Numbered from the stretch's first letter, positions 1 through 9,060 are shown. The stretch is DNA of 42,251 nucleotides from Clostridium sartagoforme AAU1 (GCF_000401215.1 NZ_ASRV01000037.1:1-42251), one strand, 5' to 3'. The notes: generated from the letters alone by a model not told the origin. Made by a program: numbers and translations.

Positions 1-294
1 TTTAATAGCTGTTTTTAATATTTCTTTATCAGTATCTATATTCATTTCTTTAAAGCTATTAAATAGTTCTAAAAACTTTCCCCATAAGCCTTCATCATAT
101 GGAACCTTAGATCCTAATTCTTCAATTTCTTTTACTATTAAATCTTTATTTTTTTGAACTGTTATCAATACCTTATCTAGAAGTTCTATAACTTTATAAT
201 CAACAGCTTTTTCTTTTAATTTTGCTATTTCATTTTCTCCCATTATAATTCCTTCTAATTCTTTATTAAGCACTTTTATATTTTCATCATGCAT
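1..294 (-). CDS. Small helical protein, C-terminus outside window
   Basis: The gene starts inside the window and runs off its left edge, so only the first 98 codons are visible. The ATG at 292-294 follows an AAAGGAGAG ribosome binding site at a good distance. The translation (begins MHDENIKVLNKELEGIIMGE) is rich in Glu, Lys, Leu and Ile with heptad-like spacing and no membrane segment or signal peptide. This suggests a soluble helical bundle, perhaps of the small ferritin-like DUF2383 type, but no diagnostic motif is present. I do not recognise it with confidence. It lies on the same strand as the CNNM/CorC protein gene, 70 bases downstream, and could be co-transcribed. Confidence 0.6.
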   Translation of the reverse strand, partial: MHDENIKVLNKELEGIIMGENEIAKLKEKAVDYKVIELLDKVLITVQKNKDLIVKEIEELGSKVPYDEGLWGKFLELFNSFKEMNIDTDKEILKTAIK

Positions 295-364
295 AATATC
301 ACTCTCCTTTATATTAGTTTAATAATATAAAGATTTATTATACATTAAAATCTATGCTACATTT

Positions 365-1696
365 CTATTCTTTGTTATTTTCTTCAGCTCTATTTTTAAG
401 TTTATTATTTATAATCAAATGAATTTTATCTATTCTTCTATCATCTAATTTAACTAGCTTTAAAGTTATATTATCAAATTTTACTTCGCAATTTTTTGTG
501 TTAGTTGGAATTTCTCCAAGTTTTTCAATAAAAAGTCCTGCTATTGTATCAGCTACCTCTGATTCTAATTCTATATCCAAATAATCACTTATATCTGATA
601 ATGTCATTAATCCACTAACTATATAATTTTCATCATCTATTTTTTCTATATCTAAATTATCATCATACTCATCTAGGATTTCACCCATTACTTCTTCTAT
701 AATGTCTTCCATTGTTACTATTCCTGAAAAACCACCATATTCATCTATTAAAATAGCTATATAAGCTTTCTTATCTTTTAATTCTTTAAATAAATCGTCT
801 ATGCTTTTTGTTTCTATAAAGAAACATGGATCTTTTATTAGCTCTCTTATTTTTACATTATCTATTCCCTTTTCAACTATATTTGCAAATAAATCTTTCA
901 TATGCAATATACCTATAATATTATCTACTTCATCTTCATAAACAGGTATTCTTGAAAAATTTTCATCTAAAATTTCTTTTATACAATCTCTAATATTTTC
1001 ATTAACATCTAACAAAAATGTTTCTGTTCTTGGGGTCATTATTTTTTTAGCTGCTGTATCATCAAATTCTATTATTCCATCAATCATTTCTCTTTCTGCT
1101 TGATTTATTGCACCATTTTCCTCTCCTATTTCTATAAGACTTCTAATTTCTTCTCTTGATATTTGTTCTTCTATTCCTTCTGTTTTAAATCCAAATATCT
1201 TAAGTATTAGGTTTGTTGAAAATGATAAAAACCATACAAATGGTTTAGTTACTTTTGATATAAATAATATTATTTTTATAGAAAACATTGCAACCTTTTC
1301 TGAATTTTGAAGTGCTATTCTTTTAGGCACTAATTCTCCAAGAACTAGTGTTAAATATGAAATAGCTAAAGTGGTTAAAACTAATGCAATACTTTCACTA
1401 TAAGGAATATTAATATTTTTTAATACATTTGCAAATCCACCTGAAATTGATGTTGCTGCTGATGCTGATGCAAAGAAACCTGCAAATGTAATTCCTACCT
1501 GTATTGTAGATAAGAAATTATTGGGTTCTTTAAGTATATCTCTTAATAATATCGCTTTTTTATTTCCTTCTTCTGCTAATATGTTTATTTTTGTTTTATT
1601 TAATGATACTATTGCCATTTCCGCTGATGCAAAAAACGCATTAACCATTACCAATATTAAAATTAAAATAAAACTACTCCCGGGACTTCCTTCCAT
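365..1696 (-). CDS. CNNM/CorC (HlyC) family membrane protein, DUF21 + CBS pair
   Basis: 443 residues, usual length for this family. An N-terminal DUF21 transmembrane domain (about residues 1-195, three to four membrane helices with the conserved FFASAEMAIVSLNKTKI start) is followed by a linker with EEIRSLIEIGEENGAI and then two CBS repeats (about 205-330; MTPRTETFLLDV and the IDEYGGFSGIVTMEDIIEE signature). A C-terminal CorC_HlyC domain (about 350-430) completes it. Family members are linked to Mg2+/Co2+ export or ion homeostasis; the old name hemolysin rarely reflects function. The start is supported by AGGAGA at 8 bases. Transport substrate cannot be told from sequence. Confidence 0.9.
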   Translation of the reverse strand: MEGSPGSSFILILILVMVNAFFASAEMAIVSLNKTKINILAEEGNKKAILLRDILKEPNNFLSTIQVGITFAGFFASASAATSISGGFANVLKNINIPYSESIALVLTTLAISYLTLVLGELVPKRIALQNSEKVAMFSIKIILFISKVTKPFVWFLSFSTNLILKIFGFKTEGIEEQISREEIRSLIEIGEENGAINQAEREMIDGIIEFDDTAAKKIMTPRTETFLLDVNENIRDCIKEILDENFSRIPVYEDEVDNIIGILHMKDLFANIVEKGIDNVKIRELIKDPCFFIETKSIDDLFKELKDKKAYIAILIDEYGGFSGIVTMEDIIEEVMGEILDEYDDNLDIEKIDDENYIVSGLMTLSDISDYLDIELESEVADTIAGLFIEKLGEIPTNTKNCEVKFDNITLKLVKLDDRRIDKIHLIINNKLKNRAEENNKE

Positions 1697-1881
1697 TTAT
1701 TCATTCTCCTTAAATTAAAATATAGTGAACTAATTTTACCATATATATGTTTGTTCTATCAAATACTTATTTATAACACAAAAGATTAAATAGTCTCAAT
1801 TTTTCAAATTATTATGAAATACTTGTATATATTAAGCTATATCTTTTAAAAACTAATAATTATTATTTATATCTATATTAA

Positions 1882-1953
1882 AAAGTGGACATATGTAAAT
1901 GTGCTTATTGCTCGCTTCGCTCCAAGTCAATATAAACTTACATACGTCCACTA
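1882..1953. repeat. Imperfect-palindrome repeat family P, copy 1
   Basis: Outer arms AGTGGACATATGTAA and TTACATACGTCCACT are inverted copies with one mismatch and enclose about 40 bases containing GCTTCGC. Related copies at 8985-9060 and 11057-11130 keep both the arms and parts of the interior, so this is a dispersed family rather than a chance hairpin. It lies in the 367-base gap between sufU and the CNNM/CorC gene. The rest of that gap holds the suf terminator at 2018-2050 and otherwise AT-rich DNA with no gene that I can see. Confidence 0.75.
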
Positions 1954-2017
1954 AAAACTGAAGGAAGTAAATTATAAATAGTTATCAACATGATAAACTT
2001 TTTATAATTTCTTAAAG

Positions 2018-2050
2018 AGTTAAAAGAGGCGTATTAAAACGCCCCTTACT
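2018..2050 (-). terminator. Terminator of the suf operon
   Basis: On the minus strand AAGGGGCGT and ACGCCTCTT form a 9-bp stem (one G-U type mismatch) around a TTTAAT loop, followed by TTAACTCTTT. It sits 14 bases past the sufU stop, where the operon should end. Confidence 0.7.
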
Positions 2051-2063
2051 TAATAATCTAAAA

Positions 2064-2495
2064 TTAATTTTCTTCACCTATAGCTTCTTTTAATGTATGC
2101 CATGCAAGAACAGCACATTTTACCCTAGCTGGCATATTTGATATATTTTTTAAAACTATAGCATCTTCTAATGCTTCAAGCTCTTCTTCATCACTTATTT
2201 CTCGCTTTATCATTCCAATAAATGTTTCTACAAGTTTTAAAGCTTCTTCTTTGTTCTTACCTTTAATAAGATCTATCATCATTGAAGTTGATGCTTGAGA
2301 TATCGCACAGCCTTGACCAGTAAAAGCCAAGTCTTCTATTATATCTTTATTCATTTTTAATTCTAATGTTATTTCATCCCCACAACTTGGATTATGACCC
2401 TTTTCAGATAAATCTGGATTGTCTAGCTTTCTTCTATTATGTCTTGAAGTACTGTGCTCCATTATAAGCTCTGTATATATAGCATTTAAATCCAT
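2064..2495 (-). CDS. sufU: SufU, zinc-dependent sulfur acceptor / Fe-S assembly protein
   Basis: IscU-like fold protein that accepts persulfide sulfur from SufS. The three conserved cysteines are visible in NPSCGDE, GQGCAIS and RVKCAVLAW, as is the conserved Asp of CGDE. The SufU-type insertion between the second and third cysteine (GKNKEEALKLVETFIGM) is present, which separates it from IscU. The reading frame is open five codons further upstream to 2510, but the GGAGG formed by the last codons of sufS lies 8 bases before the ATG at 2493-2495 and only 2 bases before the earlier ATG, so the start here gives MDLNAIYTELIMEHS (143 residues). It overlaps nothing and closes the sufCBDSU operon. Confidence 0.93.
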   Translation of the reverse strand: MDLNAIYTELIMEHSTSRHNRRKLDNPDLSEKGHNPSCGDEITLELKMNKDIIEDLAFTGQGCAISQASTSMMIDLIKGKNKEEALKLVETFIGMIKREISDEEELEALEDAIVLKNISNMPARVKCAVLAWHTLKEAIGEEN

Positions 2496-2500
2496 TAACA

Positions 2501-3730
2501 TTACCTCCATTTTGAAAACATATCATATGTTTGTTTTACTGCTTCTATTAATCTGTCAACATCTTCTCTTGTATTATAGAAATATATACTTGCTCTAGAT
2601 GTTGCATTTATTCCCATATATCTCATTAGAGGTTGTGCACAGTGATTACCTGCTCTTATACAAACTCCAAAAGTGTCAAATATTGAAGCTACATCATGTG
2701 GGTGAACCCCTTCTATTTCAAAAGATAAAACTCCACCTCTTTTTTCAATATCTTTAGGTCCATATATTTTCACATATTCAAGTTTACTCATTTCTTTATA
2801 TGCATAAGTCATTAGTTCTTTTTCAATTTTTTCTATGTTCTCCATACCTATTCCATTTAAGTAATCTATTGCTTTTGATAACCCTACTGCAGCCTCGACA
2901 TTTTGAGTTCCTGCTTCAAATTTATATGGTAATACATTAAAAGTAGTTTCTTGTTCATATACATACTCTACCATATCCCCACCAAACATTAAAGGTGGCA
3001 TTTTTTCTAGTAATTCTTTCTTGCCATATAGTATCCCTATGCCCATAGGTGCTAATAGCTTATGTCCTGCAATTACTAAAAAGTCTGCATTTATATCTCT
3101 AACATCTACTTTTATATGTGGAACGCTTTGTGCTCCATCAACTATAACTACAGCTCCTTTTGAATGAGCATATTCCGCTATTTCTTTTACAGGGTTTATT
3201 GTTCCTAAAGCATTAGATACATGTGTTATACTTACAATCTTTGTTTTTTCAGTAATTTTACTTTTTACCTCTTCTTCTGTAAGTTCACCATTTTCATCAG
3301 TATACATATATTTAAGAATTGCACCTTTAGCCTTTGCTACTTGTTGCCATGGAATTAAATTTGAGTGATGTTCTGCAATTGAAATTACTATTTCATCACC
3401 TTCATTTATATAAGTCATTCCATATGACATTGCTAAAAGATTAAATGATTCAGTTGCATTTTTAGTGAAAATTATTTCCTCTCTATATTTTGCATTTATA
3501 AACTTTTTAACCTTTTCTCTTGCTTCATCATAAGCTTCCGTTGCGAGTACACTCAATTCATAAGCTCCTCTATGAGGATTTGCATTAGATTGTTCATAAT
3601 AATCTTTTATAGAATTTATAACAGAATTAGGTTTTTGTGTTGTTGCAGCGCTATCTAAATAAACTATTCTTTTCCCATTTTTTTCTTTATTTAATGTAGG
3701 AAAATCCTTCAAAAAATCTATATTATTCAT
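2501..3730 (-). CDS. sufS: SufS, PLP-dependent cysteine desulfurase
   Basis: 409 residues, class V aminotransferase fold, group II desulfurase. The PLP lysine is in VIAGHKLLAPMGIG, the PLP-binding His in ISIAEHHSNLIPW, and the catalytic cysteine in RAGNHCAQPLMRYMG with the short active-site loop typical of SufS rather than IscS. It releases sulfur from cysteine as a protein persulfide that is passed to SufU. Its start overlaps the end of sufD by 8 bases and its last codons provide the ribosome binding site of sufU, so the genes are translationally coupled. Confidence 0.95.
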   Translation of the reverse strand: MNNIDFLKDFPTLNKEKNGKRIVYLDSAATTQKPNSVINSIKDYYEQSNANPHRGAYELSVLATEAYDEAREKVKKFINAKYREEIIFTKNATESFNLLAMSYGMTYINEGDEIVISIAEHHSNLIPWQQVAKAKGAILKYMYTDENGELTEEEVKSKITEKTKIVSITHVSNALGTINPVKEIAEYAHSKGAVVIVDGAQSVPHIKVDVRDINADFLVIAGHKLLAPMGIGILYGKKELLEKMPPLMFGGDMVEYVYEQETTFNVLPYKFEAGTQNVEAAVGLSKAIDYLNGIGMENIEKIEKELMTYAYKEMSKLEYVKIYGPKDIEKRGGVLSFEIEGVHPHDVASIFDTFGVCIRAGNHCAQPLMRYMGINATSRASIYFYNTREDVDRLIEAVKQTYDMFSKWR

Positions 3731-4829
3731 TATCTAAACATTCCTTTATGGAAGCTAAAATTGCTTCTCTTATATTTTCATTATCTATTTTATCTATTAT
3801 TGGATTAAAAGCTCCTTCTATAATTATTCTTCTAGCATCATTATAGTTTAAGCCTCTGCTCATTAAATAGAATAGTTTTGCTTCATCTATTTTACCTGAA
3901 GCTGCTGCGTGTTCTCCAGATACATCATCTTCTTCACAAAGTAGTAATGGAAGTGCTTTTGCTCTTACTTTAGGAGATAGTATCATACAATATTCATCTT
4001 CTACTCCAACACTTCTTGTAGTTCCTCTTTTGAAATCAAGAGTTCCTCTAAATATTTTGCTTGCTTCTCCCTTTAGTGCTCCTTTAGTTGTTATCTCTGA
4101 CTTACTTCTTCTTCCCTTATGAGTCATAACATAATTCATATCTATGACTTTTTTATCTCCACCTAAGTATATTGAACTAAGTGTTGACTGTGAATTATCT
4201 TCAAGTAAATCACCATGATAATTTGTTATACTGTTTTTCCCACCTAAATCTATTGAAACAAAATCAACCTTACCATTATATCCAACATCAGAAAGGTTTG
4301 AATCTAAATTCATGGTATTTTTATTTAATAAATTCACTTTAACAACTTGAATGTTACTATTGTCTTTACTAAATATCTTACAGACACCATTATGATATCC
4401 TTCACTATCATCTAATGAATTATATTTTATAATTACTTTTGCATTTGAATTTTCTCCTGCCACTATTAAAATATTATCTACTAAAGTGCTATTTTCCTTA
4501 TCCATATTGAATTCTATAAGTATTGGCTCTTCTACATTAGCATTTTTATCTATATTTATTATATATCCCTTATTAAAATGAAGTTCTCCTTGCTTAACTA
4601 TTTCATCTGAAACTCCATAAATAAATTTCTTATTTAATGGAAATACATTCCCCTTATTAAGTCTTTCTATTGTAACTCCTTGTAAATCATTACCAGTTAT
4701 TTCATCATTATTAAAGTTTCCTATTTCAGGAGCTTTATAATCTTTCAATGTTACATCATTAACATTTAACCAGCTTTTAGTTCTTACAGGAGTCTTATTT
4801 AAATTATTGAAATTTAAATTACTATTCAT
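3723..4829 (-). CDS. sufD: SufD, Fe-S scaffold complex subunit
   Basis: 368 residues, somewhat shorter than the ~430 of Bacillus and E. coli SufD. The SufBD core beta-helix domain is evident in the second half (RRSKSEITTKGALKGEASKI, EDDVSGEHAAASGKIDEAKLFYLMSRGL, with the conserved His after SGE). SufD pairs with SufB and the ATPase SufC to build clusters de novo. The ATG overlaps the stop of sufB by one base, and a GGGAG motif lies 9 bases upstream. N-terminal third is poorly conserved, as usual for SufD. Confidence 0.93.
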   Translation of the reverse strand: MNSNLNFNNLNKTPVRTKSWLNVNDVTLKDYKAPEIGNFNNDEITGNDLQGVTIERLNKGNVFPLNKKFIYGVSDEIVKQGELHFNKGYIINIDKNANVEEPILIEFNMDKENSTLVDNILIVAGENSNAKVIIKYNSLDDSEGYHNGVCKIFSKDNSNIQVVKVNLLNKNTMNLDSNLSDVGYNGKVDFVSIDLGGKNSITNYHGDLLEDNSQSTLSSIYLGGDKKVIDMNYVMTHKGRRSKSEITTKGALKGEASKIFRGTLDFKRGTTRSVGVEDEYCMILSPKVRAKALPLLLCEEDDVSGEHAAASGKIDEAKLFYLMSRGLNYNDARRIIIEGAFNPIIDKIDNENIREAILASIKECLDNE

Positions 4830-6238
4830 TATCCAATGCTCCCTTCTAGTTCAAGCTTAATTAAATTATTCATTTCTACTGCATATTCTAGTGGTAATTC
4901 CTTTGATATAGGTTCAACGAATCCTCTTACTATCATTGATTTAGCTTCTTCTTCACTTATTCCTCTACTCATTAGATAGAATATAGCTTCATCACTAATT
5001 TTACCTATTTTAGCTTCATGTCCTATTTCAACATCATCATTCATTAAATCTATAACTGGTATAGTATCAGATTTAGATAAATTATCTAGCATCAATGATT
5101 CACAAGATACTACTGATTTAGAGTTATAAGCATTTGAGCTTACCTTTACAACACCTCTATAAGTAGCAGCCCCTCCATTTTTAGATATTGATTTTGAATT
5201 TATTGTTGAAGAAGTATTTGGTGCTGCATGTATTACTTTTGCTCCAGTATCTAAGTTTTGGCCTTTTCCAGCAAAAGATACTCCTGTAAATTCTGCTCTT
5301 GCACCTTCTCCTTTTAAAATACTCATAGGATAAAGCATTGATATATGTGATCCAAATGATCCTGATATCCACTCTATTCTTGCATTTTTTTCAACTATTG
5401 CTCTTTTTGTATTTAAGTTAAGCATATTCTTTGACCAGTTTTCTATTGTACTGTATCTAAGTGTTGCTCCCTCTTTTACAAATAATTCAACACAGCCTGC
5501 ATGTAAATTTGTCATATTGTGCTTAGGGGCTGAACAGCCTTCTATAAAATGAAGCTTAGCTCCCTCTTCAACAATTATTAATGTATGTTCAAATTGTCCT
5601 GCACCTGGTGAGTTTAATCTAAAGTAAGATTGTAGTGGAATATCTACATTTACTCCTTTTGGTACATATACAAATGATCCGCCAGACCAAACAGCTCCAT
5701 GTAATGCTGCAAATTTGTGGTCACTTGGTGTAACACATTTCATAAAGTATTCTCTAACTATATCTTCATGTTCCTTAATTGCTGTCTCCATATCTGTATA
5801 AATTACGCCTTGTTTAACAAGATCTTCTCTTATACTATGATAAACAACCTCTGAATCATATTGTGCTCCAACACCCGCTAATGATTTCTTTTCTGCTTCT
5901 GGTATTCCTAATAAATCAAAAGTTTTTTTAATATCTTCAGGAACTTCATCCCAACTTTCATGAAGTTTTGATTTTGGCTTAACATAAGTAACTATATTAT
6001 CCATATCTAGTTCATCTAATGACGGTCCCCATGTTGGAAGTTTAATTTTATTATATACCTCAAGAGATTTTAATCTAAATTCTTTCATCCATTCTGGTTC
6101 ATTTTTTTCTTTTGAAATGGTTTCTACGATTTCCTTTGTTAAACCCTTATCTGCTTTAAAATCAAATGTATCTTCATTTTTAACATCGTAGATTCCTCTA
6201 TCCATATCTTCTACGTAGGTCTTATTCTTTATTTCCAA
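4829..6238 (-). CDS. sufB: SufB, Fe-S scaffold complex subunit (TTG start)
   Basis: About 469 residues, full length. Family hallmarks are the N-terminal YVEDMDRGIYDVKNED, the TPSDHKFAALHGAVWSGGSF region, EGCSAPKH with its conserved cysteine, and the C-terminal EIGHEAKIGKISDEAIFYL. SufB holds the nascent cluster in the SufBC2D complex. The frame is open with GTG codons at 6251-6253 and 6245-6247, but these overlap the GGAGGTG ribosome binding site. The TTG at 6236-6238 is spaced 6 bases after it and gives the family's usual N-terminus, so I use it. The alternative longest form ends at 6253 and differs by five residues. Confidence 0.93.
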   Translation of the reverse strand: MEIKNKTYVEDMDRGIYDVKNEDTFDFKADKGLTKEIVETISKEKNEPEWMKEFRLKSLEVYNKIKLPTWGPSLDELDMDNIVTYVKPKSKLHESWDEVPEDIKKTFDLLGIPEAEKKSLAGVGAQYDSEVVYHSIREDLVKQGVIYTDMETAIKEHEDIVREYFMKCVTPSDHKFAALHGAVWSGGSFVYVPKGVNVDIPLQSYFRLNSPGAGQFEHTLIIVEEGAKLHFIEGCSAPKHNMTNLHAGCVELFVKEGATLRYSTIENWSKNMLNLNTKRAIVEKNARIEWISGSFGSHISMLYPMSILKGEGARAEFTGVSFAGKGQNLDTGAKVIHAAPNTSSTINSKSISKNGGAATYRGVVKVSSNAYNSKSVVSCESLMLDNLSKSDTIPVIDLMNDDVEIGHEAKIGKISDEAIFYLMSRGISEEEAKSMIVRGFVEPISKELPLEYAVEMNNLIKLELEGSIG

Positions 6239-6254
6239 AGTGCTCACCTCCACA

Positions 6255-7007
6255 CTATACTGATGCTTCTATCTTAAAAGCTTCATATCCATCTTTTTCA
6301 ATTTCTTTAGCTAAAGATGCATCTCCAGTTTTAACTATTTTCCCATTAACTAAAACATGAACATAATCAGCTTCTAAATTTTCAAGTATCTTAGTATTGT
6401 GAGTTATTATTAAAACTCCGTTATTTTCATTTGCAAACATCTTTATACCTTGAGAAACTACTCTTATTGCATCTACATCTAGTCCTGAGTCAGTTTCATC
6501 TAATATTGCAAGCTTAGGGCTTAACATAAGCATTTGTAATATTTCGTTCTTTTTCTTTTCTCCACCAGAAAAACCCACATTTAAATATCTCTTTGAATAT
6601 TCATTATCAATTTTTAATTCTTTCATATTATTCTTTAAATCTTTATCAAACTTTAAGAACTTAATTAATTGACCATCCTTAGCTATTTTTGCGCTTCTTA
6701 TAAAATTTTCTACAGTTATACCTGGTACTTCTTCTGGATGTTGGAAGGATAAGAATAAGCCTTTTTTTGCTCTTTCATCAGTTTTTAATTCTGTTATATC
6801 TTCACCTTCAAATGTAATCTCACCTTCAACTTGTTTATATTTTGGATGAGCCATTAATGTATTAGCTAATGTTGACTTTCCTGCACCATTTGGTCCCATT
6901 ATTACGTGAATTTCACCTTTATTTATTTTTAAGTTCAATCCCTTTAAAATTTCTTTGCCTTCTACTGCTGTTTTTAACCCATCTATATTTAATAAAACAT
7001 CACTCAT
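6255..7007 (-). CDS. sufC: SufC, ABC-type ATPase of Fe-S assembly
   Basis: 250 residues, soluble ABC ATPase without membrane domain. Walker A is GPNGAGKST (about residues 38-46), the Q-loop is in LSFQHPEEVPG, the signature is NVGFSGGEKKKNEI and Walker B is LAILDETDSGLD, followed by the switch His in LIITHNTKI. The signature SGGEKKKNE and QHPEE are typical of SufC. It powers the SufB-SufD complex. It is the first gene of the operon; AAGGAG lies 8 bases before the ATG, and a candidate promoter with an overlapping palindrome lies just upstream. Confidence 0.95.
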   Translation of the reverse strand: MSDVLLNIDGLKTAVEGKEILKGLNLKINKGEIHVIMGPNGAGKSTLANTLMAHPKYKQVEGEITFEGEDITELKTDERAKKGLFLSFQHPEEVPGITVENFIRSAKIAKDGQLIKFLKFDKDLKNNMKELKIDNEYSKRYLNVGFSGGEKKKNEILQMLMLSPKLAILDETDSGLDVDAIRVVSQGIKMFANENNGVLIITHNTKILENLEADYVHVLVNGKIVKTGDASLAKEIEKDGYEAFKIEASV

Positions 7008-7054
7008 ATTTACATCTCCTTAACGTGTTTTATGTGAATTTAAATCAATTCCTA

Positions 7055-7078
7055 TTATTTCAGTCTGAATTAATTATA
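7055..7078 (-). promoter_or_regulatory. suf operon -10 element with overlapping palindromic operator candidate
   Basis: On the minus strand TATAAT (complement at 7073-7078) is a good -10 element, but the hexamer 17 bases further upstream (TAAATC) is a poor -35. Immediately downstream, spanning the expected transcription start, is the 19-base near-perfect palindrome TTATTTCAGTCTGAATTAA (7055-7073, one mismatched pair). This is where a repressor sensing iron or Fe-S status could bind. The regulator is not identified; it does not match the IscR motif as I know it. Confidence 0.4.
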
Positions 7079-7199
7079 TCATACTAAATAGCTCTGATTT
7101 AATCAAATTATATTTTTTTTAATTTTACCTATATGACATGATTATTTGCCAATAACTTTTATTAGCTTTACATTTCTACTTTTATTTTATTTTTATGCA

Positions 7200-7238
7200 A
7201 AAAATAAGGCTATTCAAAGGAATAAGCCTTTTTTTACA
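7200..7238. terminator. Bidirectional terminator below the GNAT gene
   Basis: AAGGCTATTC and GAATAAGCCTT pair as an 10-bp stem with one bulge around AAAG. T-runs follow on the plus strand (TTTTTTT) and on the minus strand (ATTTTTTG). It ends the GNAT gene at 7255-7806 on the minus strand. Confidence 0.75.
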
Positions 7239-7254
7239 TAATTTAACATATATT

Positions 7255-7806
7255 TTATAATTCTTTTGCTAATACATATCTTCTTAAGCCACCATATTTG
7301 ATTTTTTCTTTTTCGATTTTATAGCCTAATTTTTCAAAAGTATTAACACTATATTTATTATATGGGGAAGCTGTTGAAGTTAATAGTTTAACTTTTTCAT
7401 TTTTAGCTATATCCTCTATTTTTTCGCAAAGTATTCGTTGAAGTCCATTTCCTCTATAATCACTTCTAACTACCGTTGACTCAACTTGACCAACTTTAAG
7501 TAAGTTCTCACCTTCTAAATCTAAATCATACCCATAATTACCTTTATCATATCCCTTTTTTATATAAACGGCCATAGCAATTAATTCTTCTTCTTCATTT
7601 AAATAACCAATTATTTTTGCACCTTTTTGAAAATATTCTATAAATTCCTCTCTCTCTGTAGGGGCATATAATTGTTTGTCATCTAAATCTTGCATTATAA
7701 TTTCTTGTAACTCTATTATTTGATCTATATAGCTTAAATCAAGCTCTTTGTATTTAGCATTAACTATATTTCCATTTTTATTTTTTAACCTTAGTATATC
7801 TATCAT
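7255..7806 (-). CDS. GNAT family N-acetyltransferase
   Basis: 183 residues. The acetyl-CoA binding motif A is visible as VRSDYRGNGLQRILCEKI, preceded by the expected strand (VGQVESTVV) and followed by a C-terminal SPYNKYSVNTFEKLGYKIEKEK that matches the last GNAT strand-helix unit. The acceptor substrate cannot be predicted. AAGGAGG lies 8 bases before the ATG. It is a single-gene unit with its own terminator and no functional link to the suf genes. Confidence 0.88.
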   Translation of the reverse strand: MIDILRLKNKNGNIVNAKYKELDLSYIDQIIELQEIIMQDLDDKQLYAPTEREEFIEYFQKGAKIIGYLNEEEELIAMAVYIKKGYDKGNYGYDLDLEGENLLKVGQVESTVVRSDYRGNGLQRILCEKIEDIAKNEKVKLLTSTASPYNKYSVNTFEKLGYKIEKEKIKYGGLRRYVLAKEL

Positions 7807-7938
7807 TTTACATCCCTCCTTATGTTTTATATAATATCATATTTCATTTACAATATTATTGTTAATAATAAAAGGAGATTAGTTTTATTTTTAACCTATT
7901 AATAAATACTATTTTTAATTCTTTAATTATTTTTTTAA

Positions 7939-8922
7939 TTAATCACTTAAAAATTTAAATATTTTTTCTAAGTAAGGTATTAATATATCATCATTTTCTA
8001 AATAGAGTTCGTGCTTTCCATTTTCAAATCTAACAAGCTCACAACTTTTACACTTTCTTGAAAATTTATTTTCTCCTCTTGCACCTACTAAAGAATCTTT
8101 TCCTGCTTGAAAAATCAAAACTGGTATATCAATTTTTTCTAAATTTTCTCTTTTAAATATATATTTAAAAGATTTTAATGATTCATAAAGCCACCTAAAT
8201 GAACCTCCACCTCTTTGTATCTTCTCATTGCTTATTATTTCTCTATAATATACGTTATATCTAAATTCATTTGATGTTGAAGCTAAAATAAAATCGTAAG
8301 TACTTTCAAATGGCATATTTCCAAATATAAATTCATCACCTTTACCTAATAATATGCTTACTTTAGCTATAATTCTCGCTATAAAATTAGGGATGTTTCC
8401 TATTGCTATTTCTAACATCGGACAAGATAAAATAGCTTTTTTGAAGCTTCCTGGATACTTTTCTAAAAACATCACCCCTATTGTACCTCCCATAGAGTGA
8501 GAATATAAATATATCTTATCAGTATTTTTAATTACTATCTTATCTATAAATACTTTAAAATCATTTACATAATAATTGAAATCTTCTATGTTTATTTGGC
8601 TTTCATGTTTTTTGCCTAATCTACCTGAACGTCCATGACCTCTATGTTCCATTATAAATACTGAATAACCTTCTTTTATAAAATAATATATTATCTCTCT
8701 ATACTTTTCTATACACTCTGTAAAGCCGTGGGATATAACTATTTTTCCTATTTGATTTTTAGCTTTATACTTTTCATAATATATTTTTATATCATTTTCT
8801 CCCTTAAAATATCCTGACTCTTTTATATAAGAAAGTCTTTTTTTTACTTCATCTACTATATCTTCATCCATTCCAAAATTATAGAAATATTCTCTATTAC
8901 TCTTTATACTTTTGTATTTCAT
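7939..8922 (-). CDS. Alpha/beta hydrolase, monoglyceride lipase / lysophospholipase-like
   Basis: 327 residues. The oxyanion segment is ISHGFTE, the nucleophile elbow YSHSMGG carries the catalytic Ser, the acid is likely the Asp of IFQAGKDSLVG and the His is in FENGKHELYLEND; together these form the PldB/serine aminopeptidase S33 pattern. HRGHGRSG is also typical of the monoacylglycerol lipase group. No signal peptide is seen, so it is probably cytoplasmic. The frame is open from a GTG at 8929-8931, but AGGAG is placed 8 bases before the ATG at 8920-8922, which I take as the start. Confidence 0.88.
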   Translation of the reverse strand: MKYKSIKSNREYFYNFGMDEDIVDEVKKRLSYIKESGYFKGENDIKIYYEKYKAKNQIGKIVISHGFTECIEKYREIIYYFIKEGYSVFIMEHRGHGRSGRLGKKHESQINIEDFNYYVNDFKVFIDKIVIKNTDKIYLYSHSMGGTIGVMFLEKYPGSFKKAILSCPMLEIAIGNIPNFIARIIAKVSILLGKGDEFIFGNMPFESTYDFILASTSNEFRYNVYYREIISNEKIQRGGGSFRWLYESLKSFKYIFKRENLEKIDIPVLIFQAGKDSLVGARGENKFSRKCKSCELVRFENGKHELYLENDDILIPYLEKIFKFLSD

Positions 8923-8984
8923 ATTAAGCACTCCTATACACAGTTAGTCCTTAATATTTTGTCTCTTTTATGAAATTTTATTTA

Positions 8985-9060
8985 AAAAGTAGAGATATGT
9001 ATGTTTCCTTATTGAATAAATTCAATTCAGATCAACGTAACTTTACGCATATCAACTATA
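8985..9060. repeat. Imperfect-palindrome repeat family P, copy 2
   Basis: Arms AGTAGAGATATGTATG and its inverted partner ending CGCATATCAACT are more diverged than in the other copies, but the interior ATGTTTCCTTATTG matches copy 1 (ATGTGCTTATTG) and copy 3 (ATGTTTCTTAT) in order and position. It lies between the start of the hydrolase gene and the end of the NUDIX gene. Confidence 0.6.

Noticed and set aside
2496..2510. Longer SufU N-terminus (MEVML)
   Set aside because: It would overlap the ribosome binding site formed by the last codons of sufS; the ATG at 2493-2495 is correctly spaced and matches the family start.
5181..5372. 63-codon open frame within sufB
   Set aside because: It is an alternative frame of a well conserved region with no start signal.
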